From contig NC_088780.1 of the NCBI RefSeq assembly GCF_958450345.1, forward strand, positions 154,920,726-154,984,725: a stretch of DNA of 64,000 nt, read 5' to 3'. The position numbers were made by a program, and so were the translations under genes. Source of the stretch: Calliphora vicina (taxonomy: Eukaryota; Arthropoda; Insecta; Diptera; Calliphoridae). Shown here piece by piece: positions 50,101 through 58,521 of this stretch (positions are counted from its first letter, which is position 1; each line of letters opens with the position of its first letter). The notes under the pieces were generated by a model. That model was not told the origin of the DNA. It did no database searches and worked only from the letters and a program-made list of their open reading frames with translations.

Positions 50101-53100
50101 ACGCCCTCGCCATTGAATCTGCCACCGATGATTGTTACCTCAATTAAATTTGGTGAACATTTTTTGATGATCAATCTTGTTATGTTGCATAATTTTGGCG
50201 CGTTTAAATTGCGGATAAGCATTATCGGTGATCCAACCGTCAATGTTAATACATGTGCTGGCATTTTGGCTGGTTCCAATGAATTCAAATATTCAGTAGG
50301 ATAATTTACGGCTTGTTCTTCGTTTCGCCAGGCAATTTCAATTGAATTTGCTTATTGAGCTTGTTGACATCAGTTTTTGGTGCCAACATTGCACGTTCCC
50401 ACAATCAATCCGAGTTTTTGTAGTTGGTTGTAAGGCTTGGGAATACCTTGTCGACAACGGCTTGAATATTCATTTGCAATTGGCAGAAGTTCTGCGGAAC
50501 TTATGGCGGGATCAATTGGCATTATTCCGATTCCAATGCCCAACAGTTGTTTTGAGAATGTTTCGGCAGAATGATCTTGCAGCAAAAACACACATATTCG
50601 TTATTTTTTCGACCAAGTTCCAAAGGTATGAATGAATACATTACATTCAACTCATCTACGGGCATTGATCGAGGAATAACGAGTAATGTTTGTCGGAAGG
50701 CATCAGAAAGAAGAATCAGAGCATATCCATTATCATCAAAGTCTTAACTGACCTAGAAAGTCCGGCTTCAATCGGTATATAAACAGTTTGCAAGACAAAG
50801 ATCTGGTGCGAGAACAGCACTTCGATTGGAACCAAACCAAACGTTTGGTTCCTAATAAAAAAAAAATACTAACGAACAAATTATAGCAAACGTAAATGAC
50901 GGACTTTTTTTCATTGATGCACCAGGAGGGCCTCATCATTTTATTATAGTCGTCGGTTCGAATGCTGAATAGGATTGCACTCGCAGTGGCATCACCGGGA
51001 ATTGCATCGATGTTATTGGACGATGGACGCACTGCGCACTCAAACTCCCATTGAATTTGAATCAGACAGAATCACCAACTTGAAAAATCCTCGGTATAGT
51101 GTAACAATTTAATTTTGCCACTCCCCTCCGCCCATAGACCGAAAAATCTGATTTTACATTTTCTCCCGTTAGGCTATTCTGAAGACTCCCTGAAAATTTC
51201 ATGAAAATCGGTCTAGCAGTTTTTGAGTCCATGCGGAACATAAATAAACATATCCATTTTTATATACATAGGTATTAGGGTATTCAATTGATTAACCGTT
51301 AATCGGTTAACCGATTAATTTTTGTCGGTTAACTGTTCGAATAATTTACGATTTTCAAATAACGAATAAACCGATTAATTTGTGTCGATTAACCGAAATG
51401 TCTCTTTTTTGCACTTTATACAGAATTATTTTTTAAAATTTAATTTCTTAACTCGTGAACATTCCCTTCTAGCAATAGCTATTTGAAGTATAGTACGGAA
51501 ACTGAAACTAAGGAATTTGGAAATGAATGGAATTTGCTCGATTAACCGATTAATCCAGAATCCCGATTAATTGAATACCCTAATAGGTAAACAGATTATG
51601 AATGTTCAGAAAATTACTTTACAGTATAATTTAAAAGTACTTAGAACTAGTTTGTGCAACATTTTATCAGGATAGCCGCATAAACAACATATTTATGTCT
51701 GTCCAAACAGGACAATATAGGTGAAACCGATATTGCCCATTTTCAATATCAAACAAACCTTATCAACAGAGCTAGATCGTCTTAGAATTCCATAAGGACA
51801 TAGAATATATATAATTTTGTGGGTCTGCGATGAATATTTCGATTTGTTACAAACGGAACGACAAAATCAATATACTCCCCTATCTATTTTGATGATTATT
51901 ATATAAACGAAAATTTAAAAAATTTATTCTTAAATATCGTTTAAACTATAAGAGATAACTTAGCGAAATAAACAGGAATATCTTTACCTTCCCACTGGCT
52001 TTATAATAAAATTTCATTTATTTAAATCTGTCCATACAAGTTAGAAGCTTAATTAGGAATATTTTCCGAACCAGGTGGTTTTGAAACCCTGTATTTCACC
52101 TGTTCTCCAACAGCGTATTCACAAATTTACTTATTCTTAATGCTTATGTCCTCCTCTACGATTCGTTCATACATAATTTTGCAATCGGACAAGTAGTTTA
52201 GAAGATACATACATATTTATTATCACTTTGTTTGCGATAGACCCCACTGTGCGGCATTAATGAATTAAGATTCTACTCGTATCATACTCTCAACACACAG
52301 ATAACATACAGAAATATAAGGTTAACCTTTCACAAGATGGTCATGTAAACAAAAATTCAATATGTTGCAAACGGTATAACAAACTCAATATAGCCGCCAT
52401 CTTTTTGCAGATGGGTTAAAAACAAACGCATTGAACTATTGATAATAAACCCAAAGTAATCGACAACAAAAGAAGCCAGCCAAATCAGACAACAACAGCT
52501 GCAGTAGTTTTTTTTAGTTTTAAGAATAAAAAGAACAAAGCAGAAGAATTCATAACAAGATTGTTTTTTCTTGTTTTTTTTAATGTAGAAGACACACAAA
52601 AATAACAGAGATAAAAATCAAATAAGAAAACATAAAAAAAACAAATAACAAAGCATGAATATAAAGTCAAACAAGAAGGGGTGAAAATAAATAAATCGAT
52701 ATTTGTTTTACAAATAAAAAAAAGGTGGAAAAAAACCTTGTGAAAATAGGTATGTAATAGGAAAATATTGCACAAGTTTTTGTTTCTTTTATTTGATTTG
52801 TATGGGAAATATGTAGGTGTCAACATATTGCTACAATTGAAATACATATCTATTTTCAATTACTTAGCAGGAGATTCTTTTATGTTTTGCTACGATTTTT
52901 TTCCAATCAGAAATTGTCTAATAATACTTTAGTCAGTTAGTGTAACATATATGAGTGTACTTTGCAGCCTTTGTTATTTTTCTCGAATTTTAATGAATTA
53001 TTGCTGTAGTTGTTGTATTTAATTTTATTTATTGAATTTAATTTAGTTTAGTTTATAGGTACTTACCACATATAAAATATTTAAAGCAATTAATGCATTT

Positions 53101-53126
53101 TTCGAACATGTAAAACCTCCACACAT
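38024..53126 (-). CDS. Tsp97E: tetraspanin (TSPAN13/TSPAN31 type), whole gene, two predicted isoforms
   Basis: Coding exons on minus: 53067-53126, 48805-48972, 44411-44752, then 41072-41146 (214 aa) or 38024-38119 (221 aa). All joints are phase 0 with GT/AG. The protein is a four-pass membrane organiser of tetraspanin-enriched domains. Membrane segments are about 11-33, 43-67, 72-97 and 175-197. The large outer loop has CCG at 128-130, cysteines at 143, 150, 151, 159, 161, 164 and 179, and a possible glycosylation site NST at 132. The start MCGGFTCSKNAL and the VKHHQVMLFF turn are typical of the TSPAN13/31 branch, which I recall as Tsp97E in Drosophila. The introns are 3-6 kb and full of transposons. 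The start is in AAACAAAATG, a good fly context. Upstream non-coding exons are possible. Confidence 0.88.
38383..38515. mobile_element. half copy of the CGCAGAGAAAA foldback MITE
   Basis: CACTCAGAGAAAAAAAAAC, GTGTAACCATTTCAAG, AACAATATTATGGTCACTGT and GATTGTGGTAATCATAATAT follow the left half of 11729-12217. The right half is absent. Confidence 0.75.
38640..38840 (+). pseudogene. IS630/mariner-superfamily transposase relic
   Basis: With frameshifts it gives PASLVRTS, VGETITVNGW, PMITNFFNP and a region coding MWFLQDGS/A-like sequence (ATGTGGTTTCTACAGGACGG). This matches the order of motifs in the relic at 12.2-12.7 kb. It lies between the two alternative tetraspanin last exons. Confidence 0.65.
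38870..39300. mobile_element. AACCGGTT-rich hAT-like foldback, diverged
   Basis: Both ends contain repeated AACCGGTTT, AAACCGGGTTTT and CGGTTAACCGG motifs, facing each other around a ~200-bp centre. The layout is like the other palindrome-ended hAT elements. No clear target duplication was found. Confidence 0.55.
39555..39665 (+). repeat. short dispersed repeat with CCGGTTCTT hairpin
   Basis: TGTTGTTGTAGCTGTAATTG, GCCCTTGGCCGAGTAAACTC and CCGGTGAGAAGAACCGG resemble a repeat seen in many flies (GTTGTTGTAGC...CCTTGGCCGA...GTTCCGGT). Upstream at 39,298-39,320 CATGAGATTTGAACCCGC looks like a tRNA 3' half, so a SINE origin is possible but not shown. Confidence 0.45.
39799..39925. mobile_element. 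CAGCCCAATTATG MITE, copy 2
   Basis: The ends CAGCCCAATTATGAATAA and TTATTCATAACTGGGCTG are flanked by ATA. It is close to the copy at 36189-36322, including GGGAGTTTTTTCCCATTGAA. It lies in the intron before the distal tetraspanin exon. Confidence 0.9.
39926..41071. other. AT-rich stretch, 3' flank of the proximal tetraspanin exon
   Basis: No coding resemblance. On minus this follows the stop of the proximal last exon and probably includes its 3' UTR. For the distal isoform it is intron. Confidence 0.45.
41072..41146 (-). CDS. Tsp97E: tetraspanin, proximal alternative last coding exon
   Basis: Preceded on minus by the acceptor TATAAAATTATAG. In phase 0 it encodes 24 residues: FIGVWLTVRYRNQKDPRG then LPSAFL and a stop. 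GVWL finishes the fourth membrane segment, and RNQKDP...SAFL is the classical tail of TSPAN13/31 proteins, so this is the canonical ending. It competes with 38024-38119 for the same donor at 44410. Confidence 0.88.
   Translation of the reverse strand, partial: FIGVWLTVRYRNQKDPRGLPSAFL
41570..41956. mobile_element. foldback MITE with nested palindromes
   Basis: The ends GGCACTGCTACACGTTC and ACGTGTAGCAGTGTCC are inverted, and TAAG flanks both sides. The interior repeats CACGTTCAATATATATTG, GGATCGCGATCC and their inverses, so it can fold into several hairpins. It lies in tetraspanin intron 3. Confidence 0.88.
42283..43276 (+). mobile_element. mariner relic with nested MITE half, in tetraspanin intron
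   Basis: The ends GGGTGTATGACTTAAAGATG and TTTTAAGTCATACGC are inverted. Coding pieces: VNVFHWFQHTRSG, KTQQELAKSLGATQHN, then after the nested MITE YELMTRDLERRFCMSEMMLE, HRIITCNEKWIQYVKP (the first catalytic D is changed to N) and KPKIHGARVFLCIGG. The part with the other catalytic residues is deleted, then the C-terminal end follows. Same type as 4587-5857. Confidence 0.9.
42683..42839. mobile_element. half copy of the CGCAGAGAAAA foldback MITE, nested in mariner
   Basis: It runs from TGTTTACCGTTACCATAT to TTTTTTCTCTGCGTGTAC and equals the right half of 11729-12217. The mariner coding sequence is split exactly around it (SLGATQHN / YELMTRD). Confidence 0.85.
43285..44265. repeat. ~1-kb AAGTACTT tandem region
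   Basis: Dozens of degenerate AAAAAAGTACTTTTTAAG / AAGTACTTATTAAAAA units occur, with variable spacing (about 20-60 bases) and both orientations implied by the palindromic core AAGTACTT. It begins right after the mariner 3' end and reaches almost to tetraspanin exon 3. Confidence 0.88.
44411..44752 (-). CDS. Tsp97E: tetraspanin exon 3: third membrane segment and large outer loop
   Basis: The acceptor is CATCGATTAG and the donor GTAAGTTTTG at 44410. Its 114 codons cover residues 77-190: YMIILFLLFLIQFSIASS as membrane segment 3, then the loop with FLCCGFNST (CCG), paired cysteines, and LCGGLGIFFSFTE entering segment 4. Phase 0 at both ends. Confidence 0.95.
44928..45257 (-). repeat. AAGTAAGAG hairpin repeat, minus copy in tetraspanin intron
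   Basis: On minus: ACAAGTAAGATTG, a decayed hairpin (ATAATCGACTGTATCGAAT), TACCCTTCACC, CAACAGACAGACACT, and an end TAACTTATATATGC. The GACGGACATGGCT core is deleted. Confidence 0.75.
46170..46640 (+). pseudogene. IS630/mariner-superfamily transposase relic in tetraspanin intron 2
   Basis: Near 46,265 YIIKIYFENESSIHDTF-like residues mark the N-terminus. FQQDRFIDIIGD at ~46,344 keeps part of the FQQDG motif. Then SFFFWLHVKSLDYAEDFGTK and ISDIRPEMLEKVAQNRIAAV follow, and a shifted frame gives SRGGHMTEIIFKC. This is the usual C-terminus of this insect transposase type. The central catalytic part is deleted and frames are broken. Confidence 0.8.
46641..48804. other. tetraspanin intron 2, unclassified repeat-like DNA
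   Basis: Positions 46,800-47,060 echo the third hairpin-repeat subfamily (CAAACATATCAACAAAGAAT). Positions 47,460-48,560 are noticeably more GC-rich than their surroundings, and a minus frame at 47,972-48,238 is open, but I recognise no protein. It is probably an old transposon fragment. Confidence 0.4.
48805..48972 (-). CDS. Tsp97E: tetraspanin exon 2: first and second membrane segments
   Basis: The acceptor is CATGTTTTACAG and the donor GTATCC at 48804. Its 56 codons give residues 21-76: LVGFLLIGVGVYARAAS, the short outer loop VTNLPIVGG, segment 2 (ILACGIILICISILGLAGAV) and VKHHQVMLFF. Phase 0 at both ends. Confidence 0.95.
49840..50720 (-). pseudogene. Helitron Pif1-like helicase C-terminus, decayed
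   Basis: On minus, frameshifted pieces read in order FSKQLLGIGIGIMPIDP, VVDKVFPSLTTNYKNSDWL, ERAMLAPKTDVNKLNKQIQ, YLNSLEPAKMPAHVLTL, VGSPIMLIRNLNAPKLCN, VLIPRIPMISNHLPFEFER, ITINKAQGQSLTIAGLQLE and SRSEK/NIVYLLALG-like ends. This is the C-terminal half of the helicase used by Helitrons for rolling-circle movement. It lies in tetraspanin intron 1. Confidence 0.88.
50890..51080 (+). pseudogene. Helitron helicase Walker A fragment, inverted relative to its C-terminus
   Basis: On plus the frame reads FFIDAPGG (Walker A start; the following GTGKT is degraded to PHHF). With shifts, ALAVAS(P)GIA and LLDGRRTAHS follow, then LPLNL. These are N-terminal helicase motifs that normally precede the part found at 49840-50720, but here they are on the other strand. 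Confidence 0.8.
51276..51582. mobile_element. hAT-type MITE with 8-bp target duplication
   Basis: The ends TAGGGTATTCAATTGATTAA and TTAATTGAATACCCTA are inverted. The flanks ATAGGTAT (51268-51275) and ATAGGTAA (51583-51590) match at 7 of 8 bases. Both arms are rich in TTAACCGATTAA palindromes. No coding. Confidence 0.85.
51655..51890 (+). repeat. dispersed repeat, third subfamily, partial copy
   Basis: GCAACATTTTATCAGGAT, CAATATCAAACAAACCTTAT, AGATCGTCTTAGAATTCC and TTGTTACAAACGGAACGAC follow the repeat at 23,470-23,800. Confidence 0.75.
51891..53066. other. tetraspanin intron 1, distal part, nothing identified
   Basis: AT-rich. The 124-codon frame at 52,485-52,859 is low complexity and not family-like. 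Confidence 0.45.
53067..53126 (-). CDS. Tsp97E: tetraspanin exon 1: start codon and first residues
   Basis: The ATG at 53126-53124 lies in AAACAAAATG. The 20 codons read MCGGFTCSKNALIALNILYV, ending at donor GTAAGTACC (53066). The MCGGFxCSKNAL start is shared by TSPAN13/31 proteins. The residues continue without gap into exon 2. Confidence 0.93.
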
Positions 53127-53871
53127 TTTGTTTTCTTTGGCTTTAATTCGCTTATTTTTTATTTTTCTTTATCAGTCTTCAGTTAGTTTGCGTTTTTTGT
53201 ATAACACTAACTTTTTTTTTAATATTTTCTAATTTGTTTTTGTTAAATAAAACACTTTCGCTTTTTTTATTGAGATTGAATTTTCCGTTTTTTTCTTAAC
53301 TTTTTTTTGGTATTGTATATAGTCTGGTTGGGGTTGTTTTTTTTTCTTGCTGGTGGTGTGTATTTTATAATTATTATTTATTTTTTTATAAGAAAATAAA
53401 AAATAAATGTATACAATAATAAAATCTTTATTTCTTTCTGTCTGTGTCGTCTTTTGATGTTCTTGTTTTTCTATACACTGTGTGTCTGTTGTTTGATTTT
53501 TTTTCCTCCTCTGTCGGCCACACTAAACTAATTCGCTGCTGTCAGTTACTTAATTTTTGTTTGTGCGTTTGACAGTTATTTTTAGTAGAGAGTGTGTGGT
53601 GTGATGTCTTGTGGTGAGTGGTGAGTAAATAATAACTGCAAATAAGTATGTAATCAGTGCTGGCAACATTGTGGTGGAAATAATTTAAAACAAACACAGT
53701 GAATGAATTGTGTTTTAACGGAAAACGGCATTTAAAATGTTTAAATTGAGGGTGTTTGTTTAAACATTCCAATCAACTATTAAATAAAGAGTGCGTCAGA
53801 AAAAAACTTGGTCCAACAAATTATTATTTAAAGCTTTTAAAAATGTGTCAGATATATTATAGATATTAAGT
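53127..53871. promoter_or_regulatory. 5' flank and probable 5' UTR of tetraspanin
   Basis: On minus this precedes the start codon. It holds A-rich stretches typical of fly leaders. I see no unambiguous TATA box or initiator, so the transcription start is not placed. Confidence 0.35.
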
Positions 53872-54279
53872 GTGTTCGCGAACTTTCCAGTAAAAAATAT
53901 CCAGTAACTTTATTTTAGAGAGTAGAAATAAATTACTCTCAATCTGAAAAATTACCAAAAAAAAAGTACGCGAACAACAATTTGTAAAAATAAGTTGTAT
54001 TTTATTATAAATCAATTTAAAACGTTTGTTTTTTGTTATTTTACTTATTTTAATTTTCAACTTTTTATTCTGTTTACATTTGCAACACAATTTTATGTTG
54101 ATATTTTTTACTGGAGAAAAAATGTCCAGTAAAAAATATCATGTTCTCTATCAACGAACTGTCACTTTTAACACTCTCTTGCTCTCTCGTTACAAGTTTT
54201 TAAAAGTAAACGAACGGAATCCCGTAACTTCCAGTGATAATTTGTACAAATTATTACAAATTATCAAGTACGCGAACAC
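53872..54279. mobile_element. foldback element with GTGTTCGCG ends
   Basis: GTGTTCGCGAACTT at the left and AAGTACGCGAACAC at the right are inverted; another AAGTACGCGAACAA lies at 53,964. AGTAAAAAATATCCAGTAA and CCAGTAAAAAATATCA recur inside. It may be one element or two overlapping ones. It is just upstream of the tetraspanin 5' flank. Confidence 0.65.
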
Positions 54280-54598
54280 AATCTTTTCTAAATCATTAAT
54301 TTTCAACTGTTATTTCGGTCAAAATGAACAGCAAAAAAACGTACATGCTAAAATAATTATAACTTTTCAAAAAAATCCAATAAGATCTGAATGGTTCGTA
54401 GTCACACTGATTCAAATCAATTAAACTGTATAAGGAAGACTTGAACCTGGATCAGGAAGCAAAGAAACGTGTAACAGACATTGGTAAGGCAAAAGAAGTC
54501 AAAAAACTATTTCGAAGTGAACCGAACACTTCTATCTCAAAAACAGCTCTTAAAGTTAAATAATGATCCGAGTATTTTATGTGCAGGGTCAAAGCTAA

Positions 54599-54767
54599 AG
54601 CTACGTATACACGGTTGTCATATTCTTACAATATTGTCAGAAAATGTTCAATAAATGGTTAACACCCATATGTTTCAACATAAGTTCTCATGGTTGTGTT
54701 AACCATTTTATGAGCATGTTCTGACAATATTGTAAGAATATGAATGACAACCGTGTATACGTAGCTT
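54599..54767. mobile_element. 169-bp foldback MITE
   Basis: The left arm (AAGCTACGTATACACGGTTG, TCATATTCTTACAATATTG, TCAGAA) and the right arm are exact inverses over ~45 bases with few changes. The centre is ATGGTTAACAC...GTGTTAACCAT. No coding. Confidence 0.92.
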
Positions 54768-54871
54768 AATGCTAGTTGAAGTCGTATAAATATCAGTATC
54801 AGATCGCAATTCGGTAAAGAACTTGGAAGCAAAAGAACGAGTAAAAAAATGTATGTAAAATTTTATAAAAA

Positions 54872-55551
54872 ATAAGTAATAGAGCTATATTCGGCTGTGC
54901 CGAATCTTAATACCCCTCACCAAATTATACTTCAAAATACAAATTTTAAATATATTTAGGTAAACAAAATTTATTTTTTTTCCCAAAGTTGTTTTTTTTA
55001 ATTTTTGGAAAAATAATTTTTTCTAATTGTTATTTTAAAATTTTTTAAATTTAAAAATTTTTTTTTTAAATTTTTGTTTTTTGATGAAAAAAATTCCGGT
55101 TAAAAAATATTTTTTCCGATTTTGACCCATTGTAGGTCCAACTTACTATGGTCTTATATACGTCGTTGCAAAGATCTTTGAAATATCTATCATTAGATAT
55201 CCATATTGTCTATATTAATGACTTAGTAATCCAGATATAGGTAAAAAATCGAGGATGTTCTAGTTTTTTCCTCATATCTCACCCTTTTGTGGTGCGATTT
55301 TGCTGATTTTAAATAGGAAACTTCTCGAAAGCATGTCTGACAGAATTATTGAAGATTTGGATCCCGGAGATATTTGGGGTCTTCAGAAAATTGATTTCAA
55401 CAGACAGACAGACGGACATGGCTTAATCGACTCCGCTATCTATAAGAATCCAGAATATATATACTTTATAGGGTCGTAAAATTATATTGTGGAAATTACA
55501 AACGGAATGACAAACTTATATATACCCTTCTCACGAAGGTGAAGGGTATAA
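54872..55551 (+). repeat. AAGTAAGAG hairpin repeat, copy 4
   Basis: A full copy with the GGCTGTGCCGAATC hairpin, CAGACAGACGGACATGGC, ATACTTTATAGGGTCG and a GGTGAAGGGTATAA end. It is closest in wording to copy 1 at 871-1830, but with a short CAGA tract. Confidence 0.88.
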
Positions 55552-56030
55552 AAATACACCTGTAGAAGATGAATCTTATGTACTGGACTATTTTCAATAT
55601 TGATGAACATATATGGTATAAAAGGTTTTAATGTATTAATGTGTCGTATTAATGTTTAATACGACACTGCATGTGCCCGAATTCCGGAGATATTAGCAAA
55701 TTTCTACCCAAAGGTTTTTATCTATCATAGTGAAGTTTATACACTTTAAGTGAAATTAAAACAATTATCCTTGTGCTTACCTGTTAAATTGTTTTTTAAA
55801 ACTGAAAAGAAAATAAAGAAAAACTTTAATTTTTTTATTTATTAGAAATTATAAAAAATAAATAAAATGTTTAAAAAGACTTAAAATTATGAAGAATTAA
55901 TTCGGTTCGTTTTTTAATAAATAAAAGTTTTTCATTAAAAATTATCCCACGATCTTGCTTGCATGATTGCCAAATTTCACCAGATTATTAAAAACTTACA
56001 AATTTAAGTTTTGGCTGTAATTTAAAATAT
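55552..56030. other. spacer before the tRNA array
   Basis: AT-rich. At its end CGATCTTGCTTGCATGATTG then CCAAATTTCAC (55,950-55,980) is the conserved block found before each plus-strand tRNA. Confidence 0.5.
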
Positions 56031-56103
56031 GCCCGGCTAGCTCAGTCGGTAGAGCATGAGACTCTTAATCTCAGGGTCGTGGGTTCGAGCCCCACGTTGG
56101 GCG
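56031..56103 (+). tRNA. tRNA-Lys (anticodon CTT), copy 1
   Basis: A full 73-nt cloverleaf: acceptor GCCCGGC/GTTGGGC with two G-T pairs, discriminator G, anticodon stem TGAGA/TCTCA, loop CTCTTAA with CTT at 34-36, T stem GTGGG/CCCAC. The internal pol III boxes TAGCTCAGTCGG and GGTTCGAGCC are present. A T-run follows at about 56,109. It reads lysine codon AAG. Confidence 0.99.
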
Positions 56104-56486
56104 CGGTAATTTTTTTCGTTAACTGAATTTTAAAGTTGTTACATAACATTTGGAAAATCAAAACATGTATTTAATTTATGATCTTTGTATGTTCTTAGTG
56201 CGTACATAGTATATTTAGCAGATGCTGAATTCTATTTATAGAAAATATTAAAAAAAGTAGATGTAGTAAGTAGTACGTATTATAAATAAAATTTACTTTA
56301 AATTACGTAATACATTTTTTTTTTAGACTGCCTTAAATACCTTCACGTGTAATTTCTTAGAACATATTTGTTTCTATAGATCTATTAATAAATATGTAAA
56401 TTACAATTTTATGTAAATGATCATGCGCTATTGCCAAATTTCATTTAGCATGCATAAAACAGATAATGGACATACCAACATTAACA

Positions 56487-56559
56487 GCCCGGCTAGCTCA
56501 GTCGGTAGAGCATGAGACTCTTAATCTCAGGGTCGTGGGTTCGAGCCCCACGTTGGGCG
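56487..56559 (+). tRNA. tRNA-Lys (CTT), copy 2
   Basis: Identical to copy 1 over 73 nt. TTGCCAAATTT lies at 56431, 45 bases before the gene. The terminator is short (TTTT). Confidence 0.99.
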
Positions 56560-56879
56560 CAATTTAATATTTTCTTAGAAAAAATTAAATTAATTAGAAA
56601 CTTAAATCAATTGAGAAGTACAGTTAAGTTAGCAAAATAATGCACAATTACAGACAGAAATTCCCATTAAATTAAAGAATTAAGTTTTAGTTAGATAATT
56701 GGGCATTTAATATCTTCTTCATGAATGAATATCACAATATTGATTTAAAATATACGATCGATTAATTGATTTTGACAACTTTTTACATTTATGTAATTGA
56801 TTCTAGCCATAATCTGAATATTTCATCGATTTGGCGCTATTACCAAATTTCTGTGGAAATTATGATGACTTTTATAACA

Positions 56880-56952
56880 GCCCGGCTAGCTCAGTCGGTA
56901 GAGCATGAGACTCTTAATCTCAGGGTCGTGGGTTCGAGCCCCACGTTGGGCG
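56880..56952 (+). tRNA. tRNA-Lys (CTT), copy 3
   Basis: Identical to copy 1. The upstream block is TTACCAAATTTCTG at 56840, followed by ATTATGATGACTTTTATAAC. A strong T-run follows the gene. Confidence 0.99.
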
Positions 56953-57300
56953 CGACTAATTTTTTTTTTCAAATATCAATGAACACACTCAGTATATAAT
57001 TGAATTAGAACTTGGGGCTAGAACGTTGGATGGAATTTAATACTTTCTTAAAAAATAAATTAATATGTGCATACGTATTTAAGAAACTATAATGAAATCT
57101 TAAATATTATTTAGAACAGTTTATACGATATAAATCAATGCGAATGGAATGTCAATTAAACAGCAAATGTAAATGAAAATTATTCGTTAATTATTTATAT
57201 TTCATTATCCCTAATATTTTTTGATTGGCTTAGAGAATTTTTAAACGATCTTACCTTGTTGCCAAATTTTTGAGGAAATTGTGGTGACCTACTTCTAACA

Positions 57301-57373
57301 GCCCGGCTAGCTCAGTCGGTAGAGCATGAGACTCTTAATCTCAGGGTCGTGGGTTCGAGCCCCACGTTGGGCG
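57301..57373 (+). tRNA. tRNA-Lys (CTT), copy 4
   Basis: Identical to copy 1. TTGCCAAATTTTTG at 57259 and GTGGTGACCTACTT lie before it. A T-run follows. Confidence 0.99.
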
Positions 57374-57637
57374 CGATTCAATTTTTTGCAAACATAAACT
57401 TATATAATTATTATAAAATATGTATGTAATTGAATTACAGAACTAGAAATTCATAAGATATTGAATTGGATATTATTTTAGAATACAAATTATGGAAACA
57501 TAATAATTATTTTGTTTTCATTTAAGATCATATTTATATGTATGTAGCTAAATTCAATTAAGAACTTTTATACATCTCTTAAATGATCTTGCGGAATTGC
57601 CAAATTTCAGATTGAATACAGTGACCTACTTTCAATA

Positions 57638-57710
57638 GCCCGGCTAGCTCAGTCGGTAGAGCATGAGACTCTTAATCTCAGGGTCGTGGGTTCGAGCCCC
57701 ACGTTGGGCG
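57638..57710 (+). tRNA. tRNA-Lys (CTT), copy 5
   Basis: Identical to copy 1. TTGCCAAATTTCAG at 57597 and CAGTGACCTACTTTCAATA lie before it. TTTTTT follows. Confidence 0.99.
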
Positions 57711-57830
57711 CAGTTCAACTTTTTTCAACATGAAGACATGAACACATTTAAGAAGATAATTTCTGAGGCAAAATTAATTATATATAATTTGAATTAAGTT
57801 TAGATCACACAATGAAATTTGGAATTTATG

Positions 57831-58105
57831 TACACAATCGTGTTAAAATTCCAATTTTGAAATTTTGAATTTTCAGTTACATGATCTTGTTACCAATTTA
57901 ATTTCTGATTATTACAAAATTTAATAACCCATTGTTGATCCTGCGCAATTGCCAAATTTCTTTCTAAACTTTAAATGCTCTAAAGCGCCATTGCCAAATT
58001 TCTGTGCAAATCAAAGTGACCCCATTTCAATAGCCCGGCTAGCTCAGTCGGTAGAGCATGAGACTCTTAATCTCAGGGTCGTGGGTTCGAGCCCCACGTT
58101 GGGCG
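57831..58105 (+). repeat. duplicated unit containing tRNA copy 6
   Basis: The ~275-bp segment from AATCGTGTTAAAATTCC through CAGTTACATGATCTTGTTAC, two TTGCCAAATTT blocks and the tRNA recurs at 58522-58796 with few changes. Confidence 0.9.
58033..58105 (+). tRNA. tRNA-Lys (CTT), copy 6
   Basis: Identical to copy 1. Two upstream blocks, TTGCCAAATTT at 57949 and 57991, with AAAGTGACCCCATTTCAATA directly before the gene. Confidence 0.99.
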
Positions 58106-58439
58106 CGATTCAATATTTTTCTCAAGGAAAATATACTTATAATGAAAAGGAAATCAAAGTTTATACAAATGAATGAAATAAAAATTTATAAAATTATAGA
58201 ACAATTAATGCATTATTAGGAAATCAACTTAAGCATTATCTAATTCCCAATGAACTAAATATAGTAGTCCAATTAATGTAGTTGAATTTATTAAATATGT
58301 AATTTTGAATTGAAATTTAAACTGATCCTGCACTGTTGCCAAATATCTTTCAAAACTATGTTTTAGAAATTCCTATTTTCAAACAACGAATCTTCAGTTA
58401 TATGATCATGTTAGTAGTAATTTAATTTATAGATCATTT

Positions 58440-58520
58440 CGAATAAATCTAAACCTCGATTAATTAATTATTTGCTCGATTAACCGATTAAACCAGAAAC
58501 CCGATTAATTGAATACCCTA
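58440..58520. repeat. right end of a palindromic hAT-type MITE
   Basis: TTTGCTCGATTAACCGATTA, AACCAGAAACCCGATTAATT and GAATACCCTA match the last ~75 bases of 51276-51582. It sits between the two duplicated tRNA units. The left end is missing. Confidence 0.75.
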
Positions 58521-58521
58521 G

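Noticed and set aside
52485..52859. 124-codon minus frame with possible membrane segments
   Set aside because: Low complexity (Phe, Leu, Lys runs) from AT-rich DNA in an intron; no family resemblance or splice support.
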